Part shown: positions 35,651 to 46,834 of the stretch, one piece after another | Layout: each line of letters starts with the position of its first letter | Position numbering within the stretch: the first letter of the stretch is position 1 | The notes under the pieces: model-generated | What the model was told of the DNA's origin: nothing | Seen by the model: the letters and a program-made list of their open reading frames with translations, nothing else | Database searches by the model: none | DNA from: Sutcliffiella deserti | GTDB taxonomy: Bacteria > Bacillota > Bacilli > Bacillales > Bacillaceae_I | DNA: 64,000 bases | Assembly (NCBI RefSeq): GCF_020037475.1 | Contig: NZ_JAIQDB010000008.1 | Coordinates: forward strand, 42,347-106,346 | Reading direction: 5' to 3' | Position numbers and translations under genes: made by a program

Positions 35651-37482
35651 GACCATTCATCCTCTTGTTCCACTTGTGTTATTGGAAGGGTAAAGAAAAT
35701 CTTCGTTCCCTTACCTTCTTGGCTCGATGCCCAAATATCACCATCATGAGCATTGATCATCTCTTTGGCTATTGCTAACCCCAGTCCCGTTCCTCCGAGC
35801 ATCCTAGTACGTGCTTTATCTACTCGATAAAAACGCTCAAACACTTTGTTTAAGTCCGCTTTAGGAATACCAACTCCTTGATCGCTGATACTTACGAGAA
35901 TTTGATTGGTTTCCTCAATATGAACGGAAAAAGTGATGGTGCCGCCTTCAGGTGAATATTTCATTGCATTTGATATGATATTATCCAACACCTGCGTAAT
36001 CTTGTCCCCATCTAAAGATACAAATACCTCTTGATTCGGTAAATCTCGAACAAATGTGACCTTTTGTGACTTAGAAAGTTCAAAACGATCAATAACCTTA
36101 TTAAAAAACTCTATAAATTCAACCGAAGTTTTATTAAATCGGTAATCCCTAGAATCCATTTTTGATAACTGCAGGAGATCATTTACCAATCGGATCATTC
36201 GCTCCGTCTCTGTTTGCGTTACATCCAAAAACTTCGGAGCAATTTCTTTATCCTTCCAAGCCCCTTCCGCAAGGGCTTCTAGGTAGCTTCGCATTGTTGT
36301 TAAAGGAGTTCTTAGCTCGTGTGAAACATTTGCTACAAATTCACGTCTTTCATGATCTATCTTTTCTTGTTCTGTTATGTCATGTAAAACGGTAATCAAA
36401 CCATTAATAAACCCTGTCTCTTTTTGGATAATAGAATTGCTCGCCCTCAATATGAGGGGTTTATCCTCCAAACTAAAGTCTAAAATGATAGATTCCTGTT
36501 CTGATACTAAACTTTCAAAGGTATGAGACTCATCAATTCCTAGCACTTCAACAATTGGTTTTTGCAGAACTGTTTCACGTGAAACATTAATCATCCCTAA
36601 AGCAGGTTCATTGATAAGAATAATTCTACCTTTGCGATCTGTTGCAATAACTCCATCCGTCATATGTGATAGAACAGAACTTAGCTTTCTCCGCTCTCCT
36701 TCAGTTGTTGCTTGGGCTTCCTGCAATTTTTTTGTTAAGTTATTAAAGGAAAGTGCTAATTGCCCTATTTCATCATTTCCGTATATATTAACTTTACGAG
36801 AAAAATTACCCCTCGCCATTTCCAGTGCTTGCTTCCTCATATCTGACATAGGTCTTGTGATAGTTTGCGCTAGCAGTATCCCTAGGACTGCTGTCACGGC
36901 CAGTGCAAGGATTGTTCCAGTGGTAAAAATACTATTTATTTGCCTCATCTGTCCATAAACATCTTCCATAGAAGCCTCTAAATAAATAGCACCAATAATT
37001 TCTTGACTATTTGTTTTGATGGGGGCTACTATAAGTTGCATTCTGTACCCTGTATTCGGATCAATCGCTATTTTTTCTGAAGGCGATCCCACAACAAGGG
37101 CTCGTTTAATAGAAAGCTCGGTCGTCCTCTTCCCTACCATTCTGGCCTGATTGTAAGGATCAGAAGTTCCCAATACTTTACTTTTGTTATCAATGACTCT
37201 GACCTCTGAAATATCTTCCATCGTAATATCCTGTAGCACGGTTCGGATATCCTCTTCTAGTTTAGGGGTCGTATCATCTCGCGGCTTTTTTATTTCCTGC
37301 TCAATACTATAAGCAAGTAATTGAATACGTTCTTGTAAGGATGTTGAGAAATTATCGACCAGCTGCCTTTCGACCTTACTGACGAAATACACACCAATTA
37401 TTTGCATCGCAATTAAAATCAATAACACATAAATTAACACAAACTTTAAGTGAATCGATCGAAAGAAACCAACTTTTTTCAT
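35647..37482 (-). CDS. walK: WalK essential cell-wall sensor histidine kinase
   Basis: A 611-residue kinase, the standard length. TM1 is about 13-35, a PDC/Cache-type extracellular loop to ~180, TM2 ~183-205, HAMP, PAS ('VIATDRKGRIILINEPALGM'), HisKA with 'VANVSHELRTPLTTM' carrying the phospho-accepting histidine, and HATPase with 'NAMKYSPEGG', 'DQGVGIP' and 'GTGLGLAI'. With WalR it controls autolysins and cell-wall turnover. The ATG at 37482 (MKKVGFF) gives family length; an upstream ATG overlaps walR. A perfect 16-bp parS palindrome lies in the coding sequence. Confidence 0.97.
   Translation of the reverse strand: MKKVGFFRSIHLKFVLIYVLLILIAMQIIGVYFVSKVERQLVDNFSTSLQERIQLLAYSIEQEIKKPRDDTTPKLEEDIRTVLQDITMEDISEVRVIDNKSKVLGTSDPYNQARMVGKRTTELSIKRALVVGSPSEKIAIDPNTGYRMQLIVAPIKTNSQEIIGAIYLEASMEDVYGQMRQINSIFTTGTILALAVTAVLGILLAQTITRPMSDMRKQALEMARGNFSRKVNIYGNDEIGQLALSFNNLTKKLQEAQATTEGERRKLSSVLSHMTDGVIATDRKGRIILINEPALGMINVSRETVLQKPIVEVLGIDESHTFESLVSEQESIILDFSLEDKPLILRASNSIIQKETGFINGLITVLHDITEQEKIDHERREFVANVSHELRTPLTTMRSYLEALAEGAWKDKEIAPKFLDVTQTETERMIRLVNDLLQLSKMDSRDYRFNKTSVEFIEFFNKVIDRFELSKSQKVTFVRDLPNQEVFVSLDGDKITQVLDNIISNAMKYSPEGGTITFSVHIEETNQILVSISDQGVGIPKADLNKVFERFYRVDKARTRMLGGTGLGLAIAKEMINAHDGDIWASSQEGKGTKIFFTLPITQVEQEDEWS
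36571..36586. promoter_or_regulatory. parS site within walK
   Basis: TGTTTCACGTGAAACA is a perfect palindrome and a canonical Spo0J-binding parS site. It lies about 20 kb from soj-spo0J. Confidence 0.9.
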
Positions 37483-37487
37483 GAGAA

Positions 37488-38189
37488 TTATTCCTGCTCT
37501 GATTGACGCAGGTAATAGCCAACTCCTCTTCTTGTTACAATCCAAGTAGGGTGACTAGGATTGTCTTCAATTTTCTCGCGAAGACGACGGACTGTAACGT
37601 CTACTGTACGCACATCACCGAAATAATCGTATCCCCAAACCGTCTGCAAGAGGTGCTCACGCGTCATTACCTGTCCGATATGTTTTGCTAAATAGTGGAG
37701 AAGTTCAAATTCACGATGCGTTAACTCAATCATATCGCCTCGTTTTGTTACCATATATGCATCTGGATGGATTATTAGTGATCCAATAGGAATCTCCGAA
37801 GGTTCATCCACTTCATTTCCTTTATTTTGGTGCCTGCGCATATTGGCTTTCACTCGTGCAATTAGCTCACGTGTACTGAATGGTTTTGTTACATAATCAT
37901 CGGCACCCAACTCTAAGCCTAACACTTTATCTATTTCTGAATCCTTCGCTGTAAGCATAATGATAGGCATTTCATATTTCTTTCTTACCTCGCGGCAAAC
38001 TTCCATGCCGTCTCTTTGAGGGAGCATGATGTCTAATAGAATTAAATCCGGACGAATTTCTTCAACCTTACTTATTGCTTCTTCGCCATCATAAGCACAA
38101 TATACATCATAACCTTCTTTTTGTAAGTTGAACTTTAATATATCAGCAATTGGCTTTTCATCGTCAACAACTAAAATCTTCTTTTCCAT
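37488..38189 (-). CDS. walR: WalR essential response regulator
   Basis: A 233-residue OmpR/PhoB-type regulator. The receiver has '[17 protein letters not shown]', the phospho-acceptor D53 in '[15 protein letters not shown]', and the threonine and lysine (MLTAKDS, VTKPFS). A winged helix follows ('[13 protein letters not shown]', '[16 protein letters not shown]'). It activates cell-wall hydrolase genes and represses inhibitors. First gene of walRKHIJ; the kinase follows at once. Confidence 0.98.
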   Translation of the reverse strand: MEKKILVVDDEKPIADILKFNLQKEGYDVYCAYDGEEAISKVEEIRPDLILLDIMLPQRDGMEVCREVRKKYEMPIIMLTAKDSEIDKVLGLELGADDYVTKPFSTRELIARVKANMRRHQNKGNEVDEPSEIPIGSLIIHPDAYMVTKRGDMIELTHREFELLHYLAKHIGQVMTREHLLQTVWGYDYFGDVRTVDVTVRRLREKIEDNPSHPTWIVTRRGVGYYLRQSEQE

Positions 38190-38415
38190 CGCTATCCGCT
38201 CCTATCAAATCAATCTATCAGTAAACATTATAATTATTAAAAACACTTTATACTAAATACTTTACCATGTTACTCGTCTTAAAGCATCTAATATAGAGAA
38301 GCGATAGCAGCCAGGACTTCTCTAACACGCTCGTGAATGAAGGAGAAAAACCGAAGTTCTGACTGGGACTGCTTAGTTGAGTATCATCATCCTATATGGA
38401 ACAGTTAAAGTAAAT
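38190..38415. other. walR upstream region
   Basis: Contains the walRKHIJ promoter, which I cannot place exactly. A loose inverted repeat lies within 38305-38375 (AGCCAGGACTTC versus GAAGTTCTGACTGG). Confidence 0.4.
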
Positions 38416-38452
38416 AAAAACCTCTAGCAATTAAGTGAGTGCTAGAGGTTTG
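38416..38452 (-). terminator. Terminator after the M23 peptidase gene
   Basis: AACCTCTAGCA pairs with TGCTAGAGGTT, followed on the minus strand by TTT-rich sequence. Confidence 0.8.
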
Positions 38453-38465
38453 GGTCTATCATAGG

Positions 38466-39956
38466 TTAGTTTAAGTATTGCAACGGATCCTTTAATTGTC
38501 CGTCTACGTATACTTCAAAATGCAAGTGAACTCCTGTCGATTGACCAGTTGTTCCCATCACACCAATTTTTGAGCCACTTGCTACTGTTTGACCTACTGA
38601 TACGTCAATCGAAGCTAAGTGAGCATAAGTTGTTTTCATACCATTCTGATGGTTAATTACGATTTTATTGCCGTAACCTCCATCCCATCCTGCAGATTCT
38701 ACTATCCCGTTGTCTGCAGCTTTTATTGTACGATCACTTGGTCGAGCGATATCAATACCCTTATGCATTTTCCCCCAACGATGCCCCATTTTACTAGAAA
38801 TATATCCTCCAACAGCGGGCCATGCAAGGGATCCATTCCCGCGTGAGGCAATGACCTTTGTTCCTTTTACCACAATATGTTTAACAGGTTCTTTTACTAG
38901 TTCTTCCTGGGTAATTTCCGTTTTAATTGTCACGCCATTTTCTTTGGTTACAATAGAGTGTACATTTTTCTCACCATTCACACCCTGCTGCTTGATTTTC
39001 GTTTGGCCTTTAGGTAGATCTTCGTCTTCTACTACTTCTTGCTCATATGGTACTTCTATATTCTTTGAAGATTCTTCTTCCACTATTACACTAACAAAAG
39101 GCTTAAGCGCGGTAACATTCAAGGTTAAACCGATTTTTAATAGCGAATCTTCCGCAATGTCTGGATTTAATGCTAATAATTCTTGGGAGGTTAAATCATG
39201 CTTCTGTGCAATATCGCCCAGGACATCCCCCTCACCAACCATGTAAACTTCCTCTTCTTTCGCACCCTTTTTTAGGAAGCTTACAGCCTCTTCTACAGAA
39301 AGTACTTCTTCAGGGTTAATGTTTTTATCTAAAAATGAAACTTTTTCTTTAATCATAACGTCTAATATACGAGTCTGATCAACTTCAATAGGTGGCAGCT
39401 CTTCATCTATTTTTTTGCTTTGCTCTAACTCTTTTAACTGATCTTCTGAAACAAATTCTAATGTTAATTGTTTTATTACTTTTTCAGCATCTTCTTTGTT
39501 CTTTAACGCAACTACAACTTCCCCATCAATGGTGATAACAGAAGCGCTTGCTTGTACTTCCAGGTCTTTTGTCACCTTTTCAAGGATATCATTATTCTTC
39601 ATTGATGGTCTGAAAACCTTCTCCGGGATTACAGATAAACTATTACCCGTAGTAAGTTCCAAACCTTTATATTCTTTCTTTATAGATTCAATCTTTGCTT
39701 CAATAGCCTCATCTAGAGCTTTTTTGTCATCCACTGCACCCACACGTTCTCCATCAAGATAGATATGATAAATTGTGCTTAACAGAGAGTTATCATTTGC
39801 GCCTACAGATACTGCACCAAGTGACAGTGTTCCTGCAACTATGGCCATTCCTACTGTTTTTTTAGTGAAAGAAGAAATGCGGTTATCTTTTAATTTATGT
39901 TTAATATTTAGTTTTTTTGTGTATGTACTATATATAGACTTAAATTGCGTGATCAT
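38466..39956 (-). CDS. Exported M23 peptidoglycan endopeptidase with LysM and G5 domains
   Basis: A 496-residue exported protein. After a basic start, a hydrophobic signal-like segment lies at ~33-55 ('VGMAIVAGTLSLGAVSVGA'). A domain of unknown type follows, then LysM (~243-285, 'YMVGEGDVLGDIAQKHDLTSQ'), a G5-like domain (~290-365) and M23 peptidase (~375-495) with 'HKGIDIA' and 'HLHFEVY' supplying metal ligands. M23 enzymes cut peptide cross-bridges. Location next to walR fits a role in the wall regulated by WalRK; direct regulation is inference. GGGGG lies before the ATG. Confidence 0.92.
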   Translation of the reverse strand: MITQFKSIYSTYTKKLNIKHKLKDNRISSFTKKTVGMAIVAGTLSLGAVSVGANDNSLLSTIYHIYLDGERVGAVDDKKALDEAIEAKIESIKKEYKGLELTTGNSLSVIPEKVFRPSMKNNDILEKVTKDLEVQASASVITIDGEVVVALKNKEDAEKVIKQLTLEFVSEDQLKELEQSKKIDEELPPIEVDQTRILDVMIKEKVSFLDKNINPEEVLSVEEAVSFLKKGAKEEEVYMVGEGDVLGDIAQKHDLTSQELLALNPDIAEDSLLKIGLTLNVTALKPFVSVIVEEESSKNIEVPYEQEVVEDEDLPKGQTKIKQQGVNGEKNVHSIVTKENGVTIKTEITQEELVKEPVKHIVVKGTKVIASRGNGSLAWPAVGGYISSKMGHRWGKMHKGIDIARPSDRTIKAADNGIVESAGWDGGYGNKIVINHQNGMKTTYAHLASIDVSVGQTVASGSKIGVMGTTGQSTGVHLHFEVYVDGQLKDPLQYLN

Positions 39957-40195
39957 GGATAAATCCCCCTGATTCCATTCCCTTAACTTAAAGAAACAAA
40001 TAGTTTTATAGGTATATCGATACCCATCTAATTTTTTCGACTACTCAACCATACCATAAATCTGTAAAAGAATAGAATACTAGAACAAAAGATGTAACAT
40101 AAATGTATTATTACTGTCACATAAAGGCGCTTTTTAGTAGATTTTCCTTATTTAGTTAGGGTAAATAGGACCTTGTCCTTACATAATGAATAATA
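39957..40195. other. Peptidase upstream region
   Basis: Holds the M23 gene promoter. WalR-type sites (TGTWAH repeats) were not confidently found, although TGTAA-type half sites occur around 40060-40110. Confidence 0.35.
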
Positions 40196-40242
40196 AAAAA
40201 GCATTGTATTTCCCACTAATCAGGAAACTACAATGCTTTTTA
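40196..40242 (-). terminator. Terminator after the tRNA cluster
   Basis: AAAGCATTGTA pairs with TACAATGCTTT, T-rich on the minus strand; follows tRNA-Phe. Confidence 0.8.
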
Positions 40243-40245
40243 CGA

Positions 40246-40318
40246 TGGCTCGGGACGGAATCGAACCGCCGACACATGGATTTTCAGTCCATTGCTCTAC
40301 CGACTGAGCTACCGAGCC
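40246..40318 (-). tRNA. tRNA-Phe (GAA)
   Basis: Reads GGCTCGGTAGCTCAGTCGG..., with anticodon GAA in CTGAAAATCC and a GGTTCGATTCC T arm. 73 nt; CCA is not encoded. Confidence 0.95.
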
Positions 40319-40406
40319 GTAATATAAGGTAGTATTGATAATATTGTTTTGATCTTCGTAAGATCACCCAAATTTTAAAGTTCAAAAATTTGTGCGCTGT
40401 AGAGTT

Positions 40407-40453
40407 GCTTCGAAGCTTATTCGAACGTGCTCTACCGACTGAGCTACCGAGCC
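40407..40453 (-). pseudogene. Truncated tRNA-Phe copy (acceptor 5' strand and D arm only)
   Basis: The first 26 nt of tRNA-Phe (40428-40453) are repeated with ~20 bp of the 5' flank. The rest is replaced by the junction sequence CGTTCGAATAAGCTTCGAAGC. It cannot fold as a tRNA. Confidence 0.85.
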
Positions 40454-40526
40454 GTAATGAAAGGTAGTATTGATAAAATATGTATGTTGTAAAAATGTTT
40501 TACAATTAAAGCTAGTAAATATAAAA

Positions 40527-40602
40527 TGGCGGTCCCGACCGGGGTCGAACCGGCGATCTCCTGCGTGACAGGCAGGCATGTTAACCACTACACCACGGGA
40601 CC
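40527..40602 (-). tRNA. tRNA-Asp (GTC)
   Basis: GGTCCCGTGGTGTAGTGG..., anticodon GTC in CTGTCACG, T arm CGGTTCGACCCCG, encoded CCA. 76 nt. Confidence 0.95.
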
Positions 40603-40633
40603 TAAACTGTATGTCTACTTGTCAAAAAAGATA

Positions 40634-40708
40634 TGGTGACCCATACGGGATTCGAACCCGTGTTACCGCCGTGAAAGGGCGGTGTCTTAACCGCTTGACC
40701 AATGGGCC
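40634..40708 (-). tRNA. tRNA-Glu (TTC)
   Basis: GGCCCATTGGTCAAGCGG..., anticodon TTC in CTTTCACG, encoded CCA. 75 nt. Confidence 0.95.
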
Positions 40709-40712
40709 TAAA

Positions 40713-40788
40713 TGGTGTGCCATGAAGGATTCGAACCTTCGACCCTCTGATTAAAAGTCAGATGCTCTACCTCCTGAGCTAATGGCAC
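40713..40788 (-). tRNA. tRNA-Lys (TTT)
   Basis: GTGCCATTAGCTCAGGAGG..., anticodon TTT in CTTTTAATC, encoded CCA. 76 nt. Confidence 0.95.
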
Positions 40789-40917
40789 ATATGATGAGTA
40801 GTTGCATTTATTTTTCAAAGTTCTATGAACCTTTAATCATTCGAAGAAGCATATTCTGTACGACGTCCTCGTTTCTGCTAGAGGATTCAAGATGCTTTTC
40901 AACGAGTACGCTGATGC

Positions 40918-40966
40918 TTCGCTTCGCAGCTTATTCAACGTGCTCTACCTACTGAGCTAATGGCAC
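40918..40966 (-). pseudogene. Truncated tRNA-Lys copy (acceptor 5' strand and D arm only)
   Basis: The first 26 nt of tRNA-Lys (40941-40966), one base changed, are repeated with ~25 bp of 5' flank. They are joined to CGTTGAATAAGCTGCGAAGC, nearly the same junction as the truncated tRNA-Phe. Confidence 0.85.
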
Positions 40967-41190
40967 ATATGATGAGTTGTTGCATTTATTTTTGTACGAC
41001 GTCCTGTCTACCAAACTACTATTTTAACGACGTTTTTAATAATAGCATACCTGTTTAGAGTAAAGCAATAGATTTTAAAGAAATAATCTCCTCTTTTTCC
41101 AAAGCTGTTTTAGACTGTAGGTATACTGTGAAACTTTAAGAGTAAAAAGCTTACAAGTTTGGCCCATCTAGATTGGTAGTATAGCTATAA
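40967..41190. other. tRNA cluster upstream region
   Basis: No gene seen. It should hold the promoter of the tRNA operon, but no clear pair could be placed. Confidence 0.35.
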
Positions 41191-41273
41191 ATTTTAAAAG
41201 GATTCGAAATGTAAACAATTCGAACCCTTTTAATTCACAAACAGAATCCCTCTGTTTCCAGAGGGATTTTTCA
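41191..41273 (-). terminator. Two hairpins after purA
   Basis: AATCCCTCT/AGAGGGATT (41245-41272) and AAAAGGATTCGAA/TTCGAACCCTTTT (41196-41232). The first has a T run on the plus-strand side, the second an AT-rich tail. Together they probably end purA. Confidence 0.6.
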
Positions 41274-41277
41274 TTCA

Positions 41278-42696
<1,419 letters not shown>

Positions 42697-42775
42697 ATTA
42701 CACTTTAATTTAGCTTAATTAAGATTCATACCTTTTTATAGGCTAACTTTACATTATTAGTATTAAAAATAAGCA

Positions 42776-42804
42776 AAAGGCATCTACCAGCGTAGATGCC
42801 TTTA
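42776..42804 (-). terminator. Terminator after dnaB
   Basis: AAGGCATCTAC, loop, GTAGATGCCTT, followed on the minus strand by TT-rich sequence. Confidence 0.75.
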
Positions 42805-44172
42805 TTATGCCCCTGAGGGAACAGATTCATCATCGAATCTTCTCTCTAGGTTTACGAATTTATTATATTCTTTTACAAACGCTAGTGATACTGTACCAAC
42901 AGGACCGTTACGCTGCTTAGCCAGTATAATCTCGATGATATTTTTGTTTTCACTTTCTTTGTCATAATAATCATCACGATATAAGAAGCCAACAATATCT
43001 GCATCCTGCTCAATACTTCCCGACTCACGAATATCAGACATCATAGGACGCTTATCTTGACGTGATTCCACTCCACGAGATAACTGGGATAGTGCAATAA
43101 CAGGAACCTCCAGTTCCCTTGCTAAGGCTTTTAAGGAACGGGAGATCTCTGATACTTCCTGTTGGCGGTTCTCTCCGCCACCCCTACCGCTTCCTGCAAT
43201 CAGCTGTAGATAGTCGATAAGAATCATCCCTATTCCACTTTCCTGCTTTAGGCGTCTACATTTGGATCGAATATCACTCACGCGAATTCCTGGAGTATCA
43301 TCAATATAAATACCTGCATTGGAAAGGCTTCCCATCGCCATAGTCAGTTTGCTCCAGTCGTCTGCTGTTAATTGACCGGTTCTGAGGTTTTGGGCGTTGA
43401 TATTGCCTTCCGCACAGAGCATCCTCATTACCAGCTGCTCCGCTCCCATCTCTAAACTGAAAATAGCTACATTTTCACTTGATTTTGTTGCTACATTTTG
43501 AGCGATGTTCAAGGCAAATGCAGTTTTCCCCACTGATGGACGCGCCGCAATGATAATAAGGTCGTTTCGTTGGAATCCAGCTGTCATCCGATCGAGTTCT
43601 GTAAATCCCGTTTCAATCCCCGTAACTTCTCCTTTACGGTTATGAAGCGTTTCGATATTATCATAGGTTTTCACTAAAACGTCTTTAATGTTTTGGAAAA
43701 CACCTGAATTCTTCCGTTGTGAAACCTCAAGAATTTGTTTTTCCGCTTCATTTAATAGACCTGCCACTTCGTCTTCTCTTGAATATCCATCCTGGGCAAT
43801 GCTTGTCGCAGTTCGGATAAGTCGACGAAGAATCGATTTCTCTTCTACAATCTTGGCATAATACTCTATATTTGCAGCCGTAGGAACCGAACCTGCCAAA
43901 TCACTTAAATAAGAAACACCACCGACTTCCTCTAAAACTTTCTGATTTGCAAGCTCTGAAGTCACAGTCACTAAGTCTACTGGTTCCCCTCGATCGGACA
44001 ATGTTAACATGCAATCAAATATCTTCTGATGTGATGCACGATAGAAGTCATCTGGCAACACAAGCTCAGCTGCCATCGTTAAAGCGGAGGGCTCCAAGAA
44101 TATAGCTCCTAATACCGCTTGTTCTGCATCTATATTTTGCGGTGGTATGCGATCAGCAAAAAGATCACTCAT
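42805..44172 (-). CDS. dnaB: Replicative DNA helicase (DnaB family; B. subtilis DnaC)
   Basis: A 455-residue hexameric helicase. N-terminal domain starts 'PPQNIDAEQAVLGAIFLEP', the linker precedes the RecA-like domain with Walker A 'ARPSVGKTAFALN', Walker B 'IGMILIDYLQLI', and 'LAKQRNGPVGTV' near the C-terminus. It unwinds DNA ahead of the fork and recruits primase. Named dnaC in B. subtilis. Confidence 0.97.
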   Translation of the reverse strand: MSDLFADRIPPQNIDAEQAVLGAIFLEPSALTMAAELVLPDDFYRASHQKIFDCMLTLSDRGEPVDLVTVTSELANQKVLEEVGGVSYLSDLAGSVPTAANIEYYAKIVEEKSILRRLIRTATSIAQDGYSREDEVAGLLNEAEKQILEVSQRKNSGVFQNIKDVLVKTYDNIETLHNRKGEVTGIETGFTELDRMTAGFQRNDLIIIAARPSVGKTAFALNIAQNVATKSSENVAIFSLEMGAEQLVMRMLCAEGNINAQNLRTGQLTADDWSKLTMAMGSLSNAGIYIDDTPGIRVSDIRSKCRRLKQESGIGMILIDYLQLIAGSGRGGGENRQQEVSEISRSLKALARELEVPVIALSQLSRGVESRQDKRPMMSDIRESGSIEQDADIVGFLYRDDYYDKESENKNIIEIILAKQRNGPVGTVSLAFVKEYNKFVNLERRFDDESVPSGA

Positions 44173-44267
44173 AATGTTCCTCCCCTCCCTTAAAATTCAC
44201 AGCCTAACCCTAATTTGGACTACTCGATAGCGTGTCCGTTATTTCTTTAAAGAGTTAATCTCATAAA

Positions 44268-44290
44268 GAAAACTCGGCTTATGCCGAGCA
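44268..44290 (-). terminator. Terminator after rplI
   Basis: CTCGGCATAAGCCGAG followed by TTTTC on the minus strand. Confidence 0.7.
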
Positions 44291-44296
44291 TTAGTT

Positions 44297-44746
44297 TTAT
44301 ATTTGTTCGGTTACATGCACTTTCAAGGTAGCTGTTACCTCAGAGTGTAATTTTACCGGTACGTTTGTATATCCTAAAGCACGTATTGCATCGCTTAGTT
44401 CCATTTTTCTTTTGTCTATCTTAATTTTGTGCTTTTTTTGAAGCTCTTCGGCAATCTGCTTTGTTGTAATAGAACCAAACAGACGACCACCTTCCCCAGC
44501 CTTGGTTTGAAACTCCAATGTTAGGTTTTCAATGGTTTCTTTTAGTTCCTGAGCCTTTTCCAACTCTTGCTCAGCTTCTTTTGCTTCTTTGTTCTTTTGA
44601 GCTTCCACTGACTTAAGATTACCACTTGAAGCTTCCATCGCCAACCCCTGTTTTAGTAGAAAATTATGGGCATAGCCGTCTGCTACGTTTTTAACTTCTC
44701 CTTTTTTCCCTTTACCTTTAACATCTTTTAGAAATATAACCTTCAT
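44297..44746 (-). CDS. rplI: 50S ribosomal protein L9
   Basis: A 149-residue L9. '[21 protein letters not shown]' with '[13 protein letters not shown]' is the N-domain signature, then the long connecting helix and the C-domain. Binds 23S rRNA near the L1 stalk. Its ATG overlaps the gdpP stop by four bases. Confidence 0.98.
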   Translation of the reverse strand: MKVIFLKDVKGKGKKGEVKNVADGYAHNFLLKQGLAMEASSGNLKSVEAQKNKEAKEAEQELEKAQELKETIENLTLEFQTKAGEGGRLFGSITTKQIAEELQKKHKIKIDKRKMELSDAIRALGYTNVPVKLHSEVTATLKVHVTEQI

Positions 44747-46713
44747 TCTTTGTTGCCCCCTTCAAGGTATTCATTAATTGCTTCTTTTAATCTATTTTCT
44801 GCTTCATCTATTGTCATAGTAAGTTGAGTTGCCGCATTCGTCAAGTGTCCGCCACCACCGAGCTTTTCCATCACAACTTGAACATTGATCTCACCTAGGG
44901 ACCTTGCGCTTATGCTTACCTCGTCACTGCTTCTATACGCTATTACAAAGGATGTATTAATATCGCTCATTGCCAATAAAGTATCGGCCGCCTGGGCTAT
45001 CATCACCTGATCAAAAGTATCCTGTGTGTTACCTTTGGCAATCACAATTCCACCCTCATATAGATACGCGCTTTCGATAAGTTTTGCCCGTTTTACAAAG
45101 CGCTCCAGGTTTTCTTTAAGCAACTTCTGAACTAAAATCGTATCTGCCCCTTGAGTACGTAAATAAGATGCTGCGTCAAAGGTTCTTGACCCCGTACGTA
45201 CCGTGAAACTTTTCGTATCCACTATTATTCCAGCGAGTAGTGCCGTTGCTTCAAGCATCGTGATCTTGATCCGCTTAGGCTGATACTGAAGAAGCTCTGT
45301 CACCAGTTCTGCTGTAGAGGAAGCATAAGGCTCCATATACACTAATAGCGGGTCTTCAATAAAGTCCTCACCTCGGCGATGATGATCGATTACCACAACG
45401 TTATCTATCTTGTTTAACAGTTTTTCTTCCAACACAAGCGAAGGTTTATGGGTGTCCACTACGACAAGCAATGTGTCGCTTGTAGACATATCCAACGCTT
45501 CTTCAGGGGTGACAAATTTCTGCCACAGATCTTCATCGCTTTCCAACGCATTAAGTAATCGATGAATGCTCTCATCTATTTCATTTTGATCTAATACGAT
45601 AAACGAATCTTTTTGGTTCAATTCTGCCACTTTAGCGATTCCAATTGCTGCTCCGATAGCATCCATATCAGGATATCGATGCCCCATGATAATCACTTTA
45701 TCACTTTCGTTAATGAGTTCTTTTAATGCATGAGAAATGACACGTGCCCTTACTCTTGTACGCTTTTCCATCGGATTAGTTTTTCCGCCGTAAAAACGAA
45801 CTTTTCCATTTGTTTGCTTGATTGCTACTTGATCTCCACCTCGACCAAGGGCCAAGTCTAAACTCGATTGTGCCAGTTGCCCGAGCTCCGGTAAAGAAGG
45901 TACACCCGTTCCAACCCCAACACTTAATGTTAAAGGCATACTTTGCTTTGCCGTTTGTTCCCTCACCACGTCTAAAATGGTGAACTTGCTTTTTTCTAAT
46001 TGTATGAGAATGTGTTCATTCAACACTACGATGAACCTCTCCATTGAGGTACGTTTTAAAAATACCCCGTTTTCCATTGCCCATTTATTAATGATGGAAG
46101 TGACCTGGCTGTTAATTGTACTTTTGGATTGGTCATCCATGCCTTGTGTGACCTCATCATAATTATCTAAAAAGATGATACCAAGGACCGTCCGCTCATC
46201 TTCATATAATTTCTCTATTTGAGTTTGTTCCGTTATGTCAGTAAAGTAGATTAATCGTTCTGCTTTTTTTATTACCACTTTATATTTTCGATCGTAAAGT
46301 GGAATTGTATCTGTTTCTACATCTTGTTTGAGCAGCGGAATCAAGCTTTCCCCCACGTCATACAGTGATCTACCTACCAATGTTTCCTCATGAAAACACG
46401 ACGCTAAGAACGGATTGGTCCATTCTATTTGATAGTCATCATTATAAAGCATAATCCCAATCGGCATTTCCATTAATGCCTCTTCTCCCACCTTTTTCAA
46501 ACGGTACGATAAAGTGGAAATATAAGCCTCCATTTCCTTTTTAGCTGCTCGTTCTACTTTCATATAAAAGTACACAACTAAGCCGAGGAATAAAAAACTT
46601 GCAAGTCCTACTTCCCAGCGGAAAAACATAATGACTATAAATTGAATGAATGCAATAAGAAATAGCGTGTAAAAAGGATATCGGAAATTAATTTTCTCAA
46701 AATAATTAGGCAT
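44743..46713 (-). CDS. gdpP: GdpP c-di-AMP phosphodiesterase
   Basis: A 656-residue membrane enzyme. Two helices (~11-55), a PAS domain (~85-150), a degenerate GGDEF (~175-305), and DHH/DHHA1 with '[15 protein letters not shown]', 'DTHKP', '[12 protein letters not shown]' and '[10 protein letters not shown]'. It hydrolyses c-di-AMP to pApA, tuning potassium, cell-wall and beta-lactam responses. TAGGAGC lies before the ATG. Translationally coupled to rplI. Confidence 0.97.
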   Translation of the reverse strand: MPNYFEKINFRYPFYTLFLIAFIQFIVIMFFRWEVGLASFLFLGLVVYFYMKVERAAKKEMEAYISTLSYRLKKVGEEALMEMPIGIMLYNDDYQIEWTNPFLASCFHEETLVGRSLYDVGESLIPLLKQDVETDTIPLYDRKYKVVIKKAERLIYFTDITEQTQIEKLYEDERTVLGIIFLDNYDEVTQGMDDQSKSTINSQVTSIINKWAMENGVFLKRTSMERFIVVLNEHILIQLEKSKFTILDVVREQTAKQSMPLTLSVGVGTGVPSLPELGQLAQSSLDLALGRGGDQVAIKQTNGKVRFYGGKTNPMEKRTRVRARVISHALKELINESDKVIIMGHRYPDMDAIGAAIGIAKVAELNQKDSFIVLDQNEIDESIHRLLNALESDEDLWQKFVTPEEALDMSTSDTLLVVVDTHKPSLVLEEKLLNKIDNVVVIDHHRRGEDFIEDPLLVYMEPYASSTAELVTELLQYQPKRIKITMLEATALLAGIIVDTKSFTVRTGSRTFDAASYLRTQGADTILVQKLLKENLERFVKRAKLIESAYLYEGGIVIAKGNTQDTFDQVMIAQAADTLLAMSDINTSFVIAYRSSDEVSISARSLGEINVQVVMEKLGGGGHLTNAATQLTMTIDEAENRLKEAINEYLEGGNKE

Positions 46714-46834
46714 ATACTGTTCAGCTCCTAATTAATAATTTTCTTGGTTTCTTTTCTCTCAAAAAAACCATTATCCTAAAGTTTAACATCCGTATTTAAC
46801 ACAGCCTATTCAAAATGTAACTTTCACACAATTA

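Noticed and set aside
38290..38390. T-box or riboswitch in the walR leader
   Set aside because: No T-box sequence or known aptamer core; only a loose inverted repeat.
40382..40588. Reading frame covering the tRNA-Asp and truncated tRNA-Phe area
   Set aside because: It overlaps structural RNA genes and translates them; not a protein gene.
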